The position numbers were made by a program, and so were the translations under genes. From Chitinophagales bacterium (lineage in GTDB: Bacteria > Bacteroidota > Bacteroidia > Chitinophagales > UBA2359), in the NCBI GenBank assembly GCA_020629595.1, contig JAHDDA010000002.1, positions 2,129 through 26,272 on the forward strand: DNA of 24,144 bases. The letters run 5' to 3'. Each line of letters opens with the position of its first letter. Within the stretch, counting starts at the first letter, position 1. The notes under the pieces are model-generated. The model was not told the origin of the DNA. It did no database searches and worked only from the letters and a program-made list of their open reading frames with translations. Of the stretch, positions 7,081 to 13,493 are shown in pieces.

Positions 7081-8224
7081 CATATTTCTTAGCTAATCTA
7101 AATGCAATTTCATCTACTTTCTGAATTACATATTTTATCTCATTATCTGTTAAACTCGGATACAATGGTAAAGTAATTGTTGAATCGCCAATGGCTTCTG
7201 CAATAGGAAAGTCATCGTAATCATAGCCGTATTTTTCTGCATAATATTGCATTAAGTGAATGGCTCTATAATTTACTGCACAACCAATTCCAGCTTTTTT
7301 TAGCTCTGTTAAAAATTCATCTCTATAAACTGGCGAAACCCAAATAGTATAAATGTGGCGTGCGTGGCGTGAACCTTTTTTAACATCTGGAATGGCTATT
7401 AAAGGATGGTCATCAAACGCTTCATCATACACTTTACAAATGGCTTCTCTTATTTGTAAGTTACCCAATAAATTATCTATTTGATTTATTAATAACGAAG
7501 CCTGTATATTATTCATATTGAATTTGAAGCCTAAAAACTCCATTTCATAATGTACATAATCGTTTTTATCGTGGCGTTGAAAGGCATTTTTATTAATACC
7601 ATGAATACGGGCTTTTTTTAACCAATTGGCGTATTCCAAATTATTGGTTACAACACAACCACCTTCTCCACAGGTCAAATTTTTGGTAGCATAAAAACTA
7701 AAACAAGCAAAATCACCTAACTCTCCTACTCCATAACCTTCTCTTTTACCTTCAATACAATGGCAAGCATCTTCAATAATTTTTAGCTTATGTTTATCGG
7801 CAATTTCTTTAACTTTTTTCATATCGCACATTTGACCATACAAATGCACAGGAATAATGGCTTTAGTTTTAGGTGTTATTGCTTTTTCAATTTCCGTTTC
7901 TTTAATTATGCCTGTTTCATCGCTTACATCTACAAAAATTGGTTTTGCCCCAACTTGCTCAATAGCGTTTGAAGTAGCCACAAAACTCATTGGACTTGTT
8001 ATTACTTCATCGCCAGCTTTAACACCAATACACTTCAATGCCATAATAAGCGAATTGGTACAGGAATTAGTGCCAATTGCATATTTTACGCCCAAAAATT
8101 TAGCAAATTTTCGTTCAAATTCTTCAACTACTTTTCCAGTAGTAAGAAACAAAGAATCTAAAACTTGAAGACAATTTTCTTTATCTGTTTGTGATAAGGA
8201 ATGTTTATAAAATTCGACTTTCAT
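7076..8224 (-). CDS. DegT/DnrJ/EryC1/StrS family sugar aminotransferase
   Basis: PLP-dependent aminotransferase of the family that converts nucleotide-linked keto sugars to amino sugars for surface glycans. The 382-aa length is normal. The PLP lysine is K181 in FSFYATKNLTCGEGGCVVT; the cofactor-binding acid is D152 in IIEDACHCIEG; the phosphate-binding region is GTNSCTNSLIMAL (51-63); and VHLYGQMCDM (126-135) is typical. The product sugar cannot be told from sequence. It starts 2 bp after the WbqC gene ends, so the pair is translationally close. The 3' end is followed by the lrp upstream region. No partner ketoreductase, dehydratase or sugar acyltransferase gene is seen in the window. Confidence 0.93.
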   Translation of the reverse strand: MKVEFYKHSLSQTDKENCLQVLDSLFLTTGKVVEEFERKFAKFLGVKYAIGTNSCTNSLIMALKCIGVKAGDEVITSPMSFVATSNAIEQVGAKPIFVDVSDETGIIKETEIEKAITPKTKAIIPVHLYGQMCDMKKVKEIADKHKLKIIEDACHCIEGKREGYGVGELGDFACFSFYATKNLTCGEGGCVVTNNLEYANWLKKARIHGINKNAFQRHDKNDYVHYEMEFLGFKFNMNNIQASLLINQIDNLLGNLQIREAICKVYDEAFDDHPLIAIPDVKKGSRHARHIYTIWVSPVYRDEFLTELKKAGIGCAVNYRAIHLMQYYAEKYGYDYDDFPIAEAIGDSTITLPLYPSLTDNEIKYVIQKVDEIAFRLAKKYE

Positions 8225-8226
8225 TA

Positions 8227-8934
8227 CTAAAATTGAGGTTGAAAAATAATTTCTTTCGATGCTTTTCCGTATCTAAACAATACATCAAGAATACTTAAAT
8301 AAGGAATAAAATTACTATTATTTTGCTTGTAAATTGGGTGATTGTAGTTATGATAAACCAATTCAATGTTATTTTCTTTAAATGAGGTTTCATTCATATA
8401 AGCTTTTGAAGCTGGACCAGATAAATAATGACTTGCATTTAATGATTTACAAATATTAACTAAGTGTTCAGTAGCATTTGAATAAGGTTCGTATTGCAGA
8501 TTGGAACTCTTTAAAATTTTGGTTTTAATTTCTAAGTAATCGGCAATAGATTGACAAATTTCGACATTTAAAGCTGATAAATTTCCAAACTCACTTTTTA
8601 AGCAATTACTTAACAGCAAAAATACTTCTTCAAAATACTTTTCTTTCCTATAACTTTCTTTAATGAGCCACAAATGCTGTTTTATCCATTTGTTTTGTTG
8701 GTAATTTATACTTATTTCATTTATCAGTTGCTTATAATTTCCTTTAGATTGAATTGGTATAGTCAATAGTTTTTTTTCTCCTTTTAAGTTTAAAAAATAA
8801 TTTCTATTTCTCCAATCTCGGCGAGTGTATTGCACATTATCGAAATAAACAAATGTATCTACATTCATCATCATATTAAAATGCCCCAACCAAGGAATAT
8901 AAGAAGGTTGTAATATGACAACTTTGTTAGCCAT
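8227..8934 (-). CDS. WbqC family protein
   Basis: A 235-aa cytoplasmic protein of the WbqC family, found in O-antigen and capsule clusters. Family signatures are LQPSYIPWLGHFN (8-20), FVYFDNVQYTRRDWRNRN (28-45), YLSGPASKAYM (170-180) and SILDVLFRYG (214-223). The biochemical role is not firmly settled in what I know; its genes commonly sit beside sugar aminotransferases, which suggests a part in modifying an amino sugar. Here it overlaps the preceding glycosyltransferase gene by 8 bp and is 2 bp from the DegT aminotransferase gene, so the three form a tightly packed unit. Function beyond the family name is inference. Confidence 0.9.
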   Translation of the reverse strand: MANKVVILQPSYIPWLGHFNMMMNVDTFVYFDNVQYTRRDWRNRNYFLNLKGEKKLLTIPIQSKGNYKQLINEISINYQQNKWIKQHLWLIKESYRKEKYFEEVFLLLSNCLKSEFGNLSALNVEICQSIADYLEIKTKILKSSNLQYEPYSNATEHLVNICKSLNASHYLSGPASKAYMNETSFKENNIELVYHNYNHPIYKQNNSNFIPYLSILDVLFRYGKASKEIIFQPQF

Positions 8935-9802
8935 TTATTATTTCTTCAATTTCGTAAGTGAAAGGTTCTTTCCTATTTTGATAAGAAACACATTTATAAA
9001 ATAAAATGCTTAAAATAAGTAATAAAACTAAAAGAGGAATAAAAAGATAAAGATTATACAAAAGTGCAAAAACGGAAAAAAAACTCAATAAAATCAATGA
9101 AAATTTTAAAAGCTCTTTGAATTTAAAGCCAAAACCAAAGCTTGCAAAAGCAAATAGTTTCAATAACTTTCTAAGATTATATTTACTTTCTCCTATATTT
9201 CTGTTTTCTTGATTCACAAAAATAGTATCATATTCAACTCCAATATTCGCAAATATTCCTGCATAAAATGGAATTATTTTAGGATACTTTTTAAGTTTTT
9301 CTAAAACATCTTTATTAAATAACCTTAGCATAGCTTGATCTTTAGGAATATCTAAACCAGAGGCAAAATTTATCCATTTCCAAAAAAAAGAAGAAGTAGT
9401 TTTCTTAAAAAAAGAGCCTTTTTTTTGTTTTCTAATGGTATAAATAAGTGGCTTTTCGTTTGAAATTTTATCTAATAATAGCTTAATATTTTCAGGTTTA
9501 TCTTGTAAATCACTGTCCATTAAAACACAATAATCTGAGTTTGTATTATCCAAACCTGCCATAATAGCAATATGATGTCCAAAGTTTTTGGTAAACTTAA
9601 TTACCTTAACGCTTTTATCTTTTATGGCTAATTCTTTGGCAATTTTAAAAGTATTATCATTGCTTCCGTCATCTACAAAAATTAAGTAATTACTAAACTT
9701 TTGCAAATCCTTTTCCCAACACTTTTTTATTCTATTATATAAAGCCAAAACGTTTTCAGCTTCATTGTAAAGTGGTGCTATTATGGTTAATGTTGGTTTC
9801 AA
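8927..9802 (-). CDS. Membrane-anchored GT2 glycosyltransferase (DPM1/GtrB/ArnC type)
   Basis: A family 2 glycosyltransferase that would move a sugar from a nucleotide donor to a polyprenyl phosphate at the inner membrane. Visible features: APLYNEAENV (9-18), FVDDGSNDNT (42-51), NFGHHIAIMAGL (73-84), the DxD-containing MDSDLQDKPENI (95-106), GESKYNLRKLLKLF (204-217) and two C-terminal TM helices (about 231-268). The length of 291 aa is a little under the usual 310-330. The start is TTG at 9802: an in-frame TAA lies seven codons upstream and the next methionine (81) is inside the catalytic domain. It begins 13 bp after the 46-aa antitoxin-like ORF. Confidence 0.92.
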   Translation of the reverse strand: MKPTLTIIAPLYNEAENVLALYNRIKKCWEKDLQKFSNYLIFVDDGSNDNTFKIAKELAIKDKSVKVIKFTKNFGHHIAIMAGLDNTNSDYCVLMDSDLQDKPENIKLLLDKISNEKPLIYTIRKQKKGSFFKKTTSSFFWKWINFASGLDIPKDQAMLRLFNKDVLEKLKKYPKIIPFYAGIFANIGVEYDTIFVNQENRNIGESKYNLRKLLKLFAFASFGFGFKFKELLKFSLILLSFFSVFALLYNLYLFIPLLVLLLILSILFYKCVSYQNRKEPFTYEIEEIING

Positions 9803-9815
9803 GAGAGTATAAAGT

Positions 9816-9956
9816 TTATTTTAATTCGATTAAACACTTTCTTACTTCATCCCAAGTATAAAATTTCACTTTGTTTTCATTAATAGATTTCATTCTATTA
9901 GCCAACAATTCTTTATGTTCAACTGAAATACTTACATTTTGACTATTCTTTTTCAT
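9816..9956 (-). CDS. Small antitoxin-like protein, 46 aa (PF09720-like), no toxin nearby
   Basis: This short ORF fills most of the gap between cysQ and the glycosyltransferase. It starts at ATG 9956 and ends at TAA 9816. The sequence MKKNSQNVSISVEHKELL is followed by NRMKSINENKVKFYTWDEVRKCL (19-41). The second half resembles the end of the 'putative addiction module component' family, where an R-rich helix, a G/N-K-V turn and a [SPT]W[DE]EV motif close the protein. Full members are about 70 aa, so this one is short. No RelE/ParE-type toxin ORF is found on either side. It may be a solitary regulator, a decayed antitoxin or a leader peptide for the GT2 gene. Real expression is not certain. Confidence 0.5.
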   Translation of the reverse strand: MKKNSQNVSISVEHKELLANRMKSINENKVKFYTWDEVRKCLIELK

Positions 9957-9975
9957 TGAATCTATTTTAAGAAAT

Positions 9976-9996
9976 AGACGTAGCAATGCTACGTCT
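9976..9996. repeat. REP-like palindrome AGACGTAGC-AAT-GCTACGTCT
   Basis: A perfect 9-bp inverted repeat with a 3-base centre (10 bp if the flanking A-T of the loop also pairs). It lies 20 bases upstream of the small ORF start, between cysQ and that ORF. Palindromes built on GACGTAGCNNTGCTACGTC occur as interspersed elements in Bacteroidota genomes, to my knowledge. The word AGACGTAG also occurs inside the hairpin at 3031-3075. There is no T-run on either side, so it is not a standard terminator. Confidence 0.6.
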
Positions 9997-10045
9997 CTAC
10001 TAAAATAATTTACTTTTTAAAATATCGTAAAGTTTTTTCTTCAAG

Positions 10046-10086
10046 AGATTGATAAAGTTCGAGTTACAAACTCTCACAAGCAATCT
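10046..10086. repeat. Nested palindrome around GAGTTACAAACTC downstream of cysQ
   Basis: An inner inverted repeat GAGTT-ACA-AACTC (10061-10073) sits inside an outer pair AGATTG (10046-10051) and CAATCT (10081-10086). The core is nearly identical to GAGTTATAAACTC at 21410-21422 in the terminator before fmt (12 of 13 bases). It lies 20 bases after the cysQ stop, but no U-tract follows on the minus strand, so terminator activity is doubtful. It may be a remnant of a dispersed palindromic element. Confidence 0.4.
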
Positions 10087-10106
10087 TTTATGAGAATTGT
10101 TACATT

Positions 10107-10889
10107 TTATAAGGCACTCACTAAAAAGTAAGGATTTAGCAAGTTTTCTTTGTTATATTTTAAAGGTTTTTGAGTTTTGGCATTAATAACGGTTGCACCA
10201 GCACACTCAGCAATTACTTGTCCTGCTCCTGTATCCCACTCCATTGTTGGGGCAAAACGTGGATACATATTGGCTTTCCCTTCTGCTACAAAACAAAATT
10301 TTAAAGAACTTCCAGCCGAAACAAACTCTATGTTAGGAAACTTTTCTTTTTGTTGGTCAACGAAGTTTTGTGTATCTTCATTTAAATGCGAACGGCTAGC
10401 CATTACAACGCAAGTATCGCCAGTTGGTGCTTTTGCCGAAATAGTAGATTTTACACCATTTTCAATTTTATAAGCACATTTATCTTCGCCTTTTCTAGCA
10501 AAATAAGTAGTTGATTTTACAGGTAAATCTATAACACCCAAAATTGGTTCGCCATTATGAATTAAAGCTATATTTACCGTAAACTCACCGTTTTGCTTAA
10601 TAAATTCTTTTGTGCCATCTAATGGATCTACTAGCCAAAAATATTCCCAATTTTTACGGTCTTTGTAAGCAATTTCTTTGCTTTCTTCCGATAAAATTGG
10701 AATTTCAGGATAATGTTTTTCTAAACCTGTAACAATCACATCATTTGCCGCTTTATCAGCTTTTGTTAATGGTGATTTGTCTTCCTTAATCTCCACTCCG
10801 AAGTTATCAGAGTTATAAATTTCTAAAATTGCTTCTCCTGCTTTTTGAGCAATTTCAATTAATATTTTCTCGTCAATCTTATTTAACAT
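10107..10889 (-). CDS. cysQ: 3'(2'),5'-bisphosphate nucleotidase, CysQ-like
   Basis: Inositol-monophosphatase-superfamily enzyme. CysQ removes the 3' phosphate from PAP/PAPS, by-products of sulfate activation. Mg-site motifs are visible (numbered from ATG 10889): ILSEES (65-70), WLVDPLDGTKEFI (85-97) and EWDTGAGQVIAECAGA (217-232). An earlier frame-open ATG at 10940 exists, but ATG 10889 gives a 260-aa protein close to E. coli CysQ (246 aa) and a 7-bp overlap with the rmlD stop, typical of operons. The extra 17 residues upstream lie within the rmlD coding sequence. CysQ in a polysaccharide operon may point to sulfated glycan synthesis; no sulfotransferase or ATP sulfurylase is in view. Another phosphatase substrate in the same family is the alternative. 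Confidence 0.9.
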   Translation of the reverse strand: MLNKIDEKILIEIAQKAGEAILEIYNSDNFGVEIKEDKSPLTKADKAANDVIVTGLEKHYPEIPILSEESKEIAYKDRKNWEYFWLVDPLDGTKEFIKQNGEFTVNIALIHNGEPILGVIDLPVKSTTYFARKGEDKCAYKIENGVKSTISAKAPTGDTCVVMASRSHLNEDTQNFVDQQKEKFPNIEFVSAGSSLKFCFVAEGKANMYPRFAPTMEWDTGAGQVIAECAGATVINAKTQKPLKYNKENLLNPYFLVSAL

Positions 10890-11752
10890 TGAGTTTCTTT
10901 GTTTAATAACTTTATACAATTTTTGACTGCATCTTTCCAATAAGGGGGCGAATATCCTACATTTTTTACAAATTTATCAATAGAAAGTAGGCTAAATTTT
11001 GGTCTTGGTGCTGGAAGTGGGTATTCTGAAGTAGGAATTGGTGAAACTTCACAATTTAAGCTTGCTTCTTTCATTATATATTTCGCAAAATCATACCAAC
11101 TTGCTGTTCCCGAATTTGAGAAATGAATTAGCTCAATCTCATTTTCTGAAATTCCTTTTTCAATACAAGTTAAAACGGCTTTTGCTAAATCTTTTGCGTG
11201 TGTTGGTGTAGAAATTTGGTCGTTTACAACAGTTAATTTTTCCTTTTCTTTGCCTAAACGCAACATAATTTTCAAAAAATTATGACCAAATTGACTGTAA
11301 ACCCACGAAGTTCTAAAAACTATTCCTTTGGGTTGAATTGCTAATATTTTTTCCTCGCCTAATTGTTTCGATTTTCCATAAACACTTAATGGATTCGTTT
11401 TGTCATTTTCAGTATAAGCACTTTCAGAAGAACCATCAAAAACATAATCAGTTGAAAAATGAATGAGTGCAATATTGTTTTTCTTACAAAGCTTTGCCAA
11501 ATTCTCAACAGCCTTAGTATTAGTTAAATAACATTTTTCTTGTTCTTCTTCAGCCAAATCAACTTTTGTATATGCAGCACAATTTATAATAATATTGGGT
11601 TCATATTCATTTAATTTACTTTCAACCAAGTTAAAATTGGTAATATCACAATCGGTAGAATTAGAAAACTGCCATTCAAATTTACTATTTTTCGCTAGTA
11701 ATTGAAATTCTTTTCCTAATTGTCCGTTTGCTCCTGTTAGCCAAATTTTCAT
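10883..11752 (-). CDS. rmlD: dTDP-4-dehydrorhamnose reductase
   Basis: Last enzyme of dTDP-L-rhamnose synthesis: NAD(P)H-dependent reduction of dTDP-4-dehydrorhamnose in the cytoplasm. An SDR fold is shown by GANGQLGKEF (7-16), CAAYTKVDLAE (58-68), HFSTDYVFDG (98-107) and the catalytic YxxxK Y125/K129 in PLSVYGKSKQLGE. The C-terminal substrate part ends in the typical PAPRPKFSLLS (247-257). The frame is open further upstream, to 11830, but ATG at 11752 gives the canonical start MKIWLTGANGQLG and 289 aa, the usual length. It follows rmlC by 52 bp and overlaps cysQ by 7 bp. rmlA and rmlB must be elsewhere. Confidence 0.95.
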   Translation of the reverse strand: MKIWLTGANGQLGKEFQLLAKNSKFEWQFSNSTDCDITNFNLVESKLNEYEPNIIINCAAYTKVDLAEEEQEKCYLTNTKAVENLAKLCKKNNIALIHFSTDYVFDGSSESAYTENDKTNPLSVYGKSKQLGEEKILAIQPKGIVFRTSWVYSQFGHNFLKIMLRLGKEKEKLTVVNDQISTPTHAKDLAKAVLTCIEKGISENEIELIHFSNSGTASWYDFAKYIMKEASLNCEVSPIPTSEYPLPAPRPKFSLLSIDKFVKNVGYSPPYWKDAVKNCIKLLNKETQC

Positions 11753-11804
11753 ATACTGAAAATATAAGTAAAACTGGGAAAACCCTGTTCGTTTATTTAG
11801 TATT

Positions 11805-12362
11805 TTAAACTTTAAATGTGCTTTTATCAAACTCTTCCAAAGTCTGAAAATTCAAATCTCTGTCGTTTACAATTTGTTTTTCAGTTGGAATTTGCCAATC
11901 AATTTTCAAGTTTAGATCGTTTATTTTTATGCCGTCTTCGTATTTTTTAGCATAAAAATTATCGCATTTATAATGAAACATTGCCATTTCAGATAGCACC
12001 GAAAAACCGTGTGCAAATCCACGTGGAATCAATAATTGTTTCTTATTTTTAGCCGAAATTATTACTTCAAACTTTTTAAGATAAGTTGCAGAGTTTTTTC
12101 GTAAATCTACTACAACATCTAGCACTTTTCCTTGTAAAACTTCTATTAATTTTGCTTGTGCGTATTCTCCCCTTTGAAAATGTAATCCTCGAATAACTCC
12201 ATATTCAGAAACAGAAATATTATCTTGAACAAATTGATAATTCAGTCCTAATTTCTGAAATGCACTTTCATTATGTATTTCAAAAAAATAACCTCTTTCA
12301 TCTCCAAACACTTTTGGTTCAATTGTATATAAATCTTTAAATCCTGTTTCAACTAAATTCAT
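11805..12362 (-). CDS. rmlC: dTDP-4-dehydrorhamnose 3,5-epimerase
   Basis: Cupin-fold epimerase that converts dTDP-4-keto-6-deoxyglucose to dTDP-4-dehydrorhamnose. The 185-aa length is normal. Signatures: VFGDERGYFFEIHN (18-31), FVQDNISVSEYGVIRGLHFQ (44-63) with catalytic H61, GKVLDVVVDLRKNSATY (78-94), LIPRGFAHGFSVLSE (111-125) and the region around Y137 (KCDNFYAKKYEDGI) that supplies the active-site tyrosine. The ATG overlaps the stop of the Wzz-like gene as ATGA, and rmlD follows, so rhamnose synthesis is physically coupled to the export genes. Confidence 0.96.
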   Translation of the reverse strand: MNLVETGFKDLYTIEPKVFGDERGYFFEIHNESAFQKLGLNYQFVQDNISVSEYGVIRGLHFQRGEYAQAKLIEVLQGKVLDVVVDLRKNSATYLKKFEVIISAKNKKQLLIPRGFAHGFSVLSEMAMFHYKCDNFYAKKYEDGIKINDLNLKIDWQIPTEKQIVNDRDLNFQTLEEFDKSTFKV

Positions 12363-13435
12363 AAATTTTCTGAATTTTCGTAACGCAAGGCGTCTTTAAT
12401 AAGTTTGAAAAACAAAATTAATACTGTAGCAATCATTAAAGCACCAATTATAGCAACAGCATAAAAAATAATTGGTATAGGATATAGTTCTTTCAAAGGT
12501 AGTTCTGGATAATCTATTATTTGAATTATTGGTTTTGAGCTTTCTAACTCTAATTTAGCCAACTCAAATGCCTGAACAGATTCTTTGTATAAATTTGAAG
12601 TAATTTCAGCTTCTCTTTCCATTTTTGCTTTGGTCAAATATTCATCGGGTGTAAGTGAAAAAGCACCCATTCGTAAAGTGTATTTATTCAACCATGCTCT
12701 TAAAGTCGCCTCTTTCTCTTTCAGTAAATTATTTAAGGAGTCAACTCTTGAAGCCAACATATCATTGTTTTCTTGTTGTGTTTGCACCGATTTTTGAGAA
12801 TAAAAATCTCTTAAATTTTCAACTAATTTTACGGTAAAACCTTGCGTAAATGCTTCATTATTCGTTACGCATTTTGTTACTACAACGCCATTATCTGAAA
12901 CAGTAACTCTAATTTTATCTTTTTTCAATTCCTTTATTGCTTCCGAAATAAAGTGCATTTCATTTTCTGCAAAAACATCTGTATCAAAAACATCATTAAA
13001 TGCTTTTGCTTCTACTCTACCGCTACTATTTTTAACTAATTTTTGATAATGGTTGATGAATAAATCTTTTTTGCCATTAATAGTATGTTCATTTAGCAAA
13101 GTAGTTTTTAACATTCTGTTTGAAGCCAATAACTCTGCTAAAATTTCGGCATTCATTCCACCGCTACTTGAGCCACCACCCACGTTAAGCCCGAAAGAAT
13201 TTGCCATTCTAAGCAAATTACTTACTTTCCCTCCACTAGATTGGTTGGTCATAAAAGTTAAGCGAGCTTCGTAAGTTGTTGCTTTATTAGCAATGTACCA
13301 GAATGTTAATCCGCAAAAAACTACTATAAAAAAAAGGTAAACATACCATTTTCTAAATAGCTCTTTGAAGTAATCAATAGCAACTACAATTGAATTACTT
13401 GATTTTTTATTGGTATTTTGTTGCGTTTGGTTCAA
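12359..13435 (-). CDS. Wzz/chain-length-determinant-like polysaccharide co-polymerase, no kinase domain
   Basis: A 358-aa inner-membrane protein with TM1 at about 30-48, a large periplasmic part, and TM2 at about 320-343. A glycine/serine-rich stretch follows TM1 (84-93, GLNVGGGSSSGG). Charged helices likely to form coiled coil occur near 215-250 and 265-300. The proline-rich approach to TM2, DYPELPLKELYPIPI, is typical of Wzz. The cytoplasmic C-tail is short (15 aa), so there is no tyrosine-kinase domain. The start is TTG at 13435, with an in-frame TAA two codons upstream and no ATG until residue 62, past TM1. It follows the SLBB protein by 58 bp, its expected export partner. Confidence 0.9.
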   Translation of the reverse strand: MNQTQQNTNKKSSNSIVVAIDYFKELFRKWYVYLFFIVVFCGLTFWYIANKATTYEARLTFMTNQSSGGKVSNLLRMANSFGLNVGGGSSSGGMNAEILAELLASNRMLKTTLLNEHTINGKKDLFINHYQKLVKNSSGRVEAKAFNDVFDTDVFAENEMHFISEAIKELKKDKIRVTVSDNGVVVTKCVTNNEAFTQGFTVKLVENLRDFYSQKSVQTQQENNDMLASRVDSLNNLLKEKEATLRAWLNKYTLRMGAFSLTPDEYLTKAKMEREAEITSNLYKESVQAFELAKLELESSKPIIQIIDYPELPLKELYPIPIIFYAVAIIGALMIATVLILFFKLIKDALRYENSENL

Positions 13436-13493
13436 AATTTAATGGTGTTGCATATTTCAGAAAAACGTAATAATCCTTCGCTTCTACAAAATT

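Noticed and set aside
7857..8168. 103-aa plus-strand open frame opposite the DegT-type gene
   Set aside because: It is fully antisense to a well-supported conserved gene and shows no recognisable domain or promoter.
10890..10940. Longer N-terminus for cysQ (from ATG 10940)
   Set aside because: The extra 17 residues lie within the rmlD gene and match no family sequence; ATG 10889 gives normal length and a typical operon overlap.
11040..11055. GTGAA-AC-TTCAC inverted repeat as a possible parS or operator
   Set aside because: It is inside rmlD coding sequence, far from parAB, and does not match the parS consensus.
11753..11830. Longer N-terminus for rmlD (from 11830)
   Set aside because: It would overlap rmlC and place 26 unrelated residues before the canonical MKIWLTGANGQLG start.
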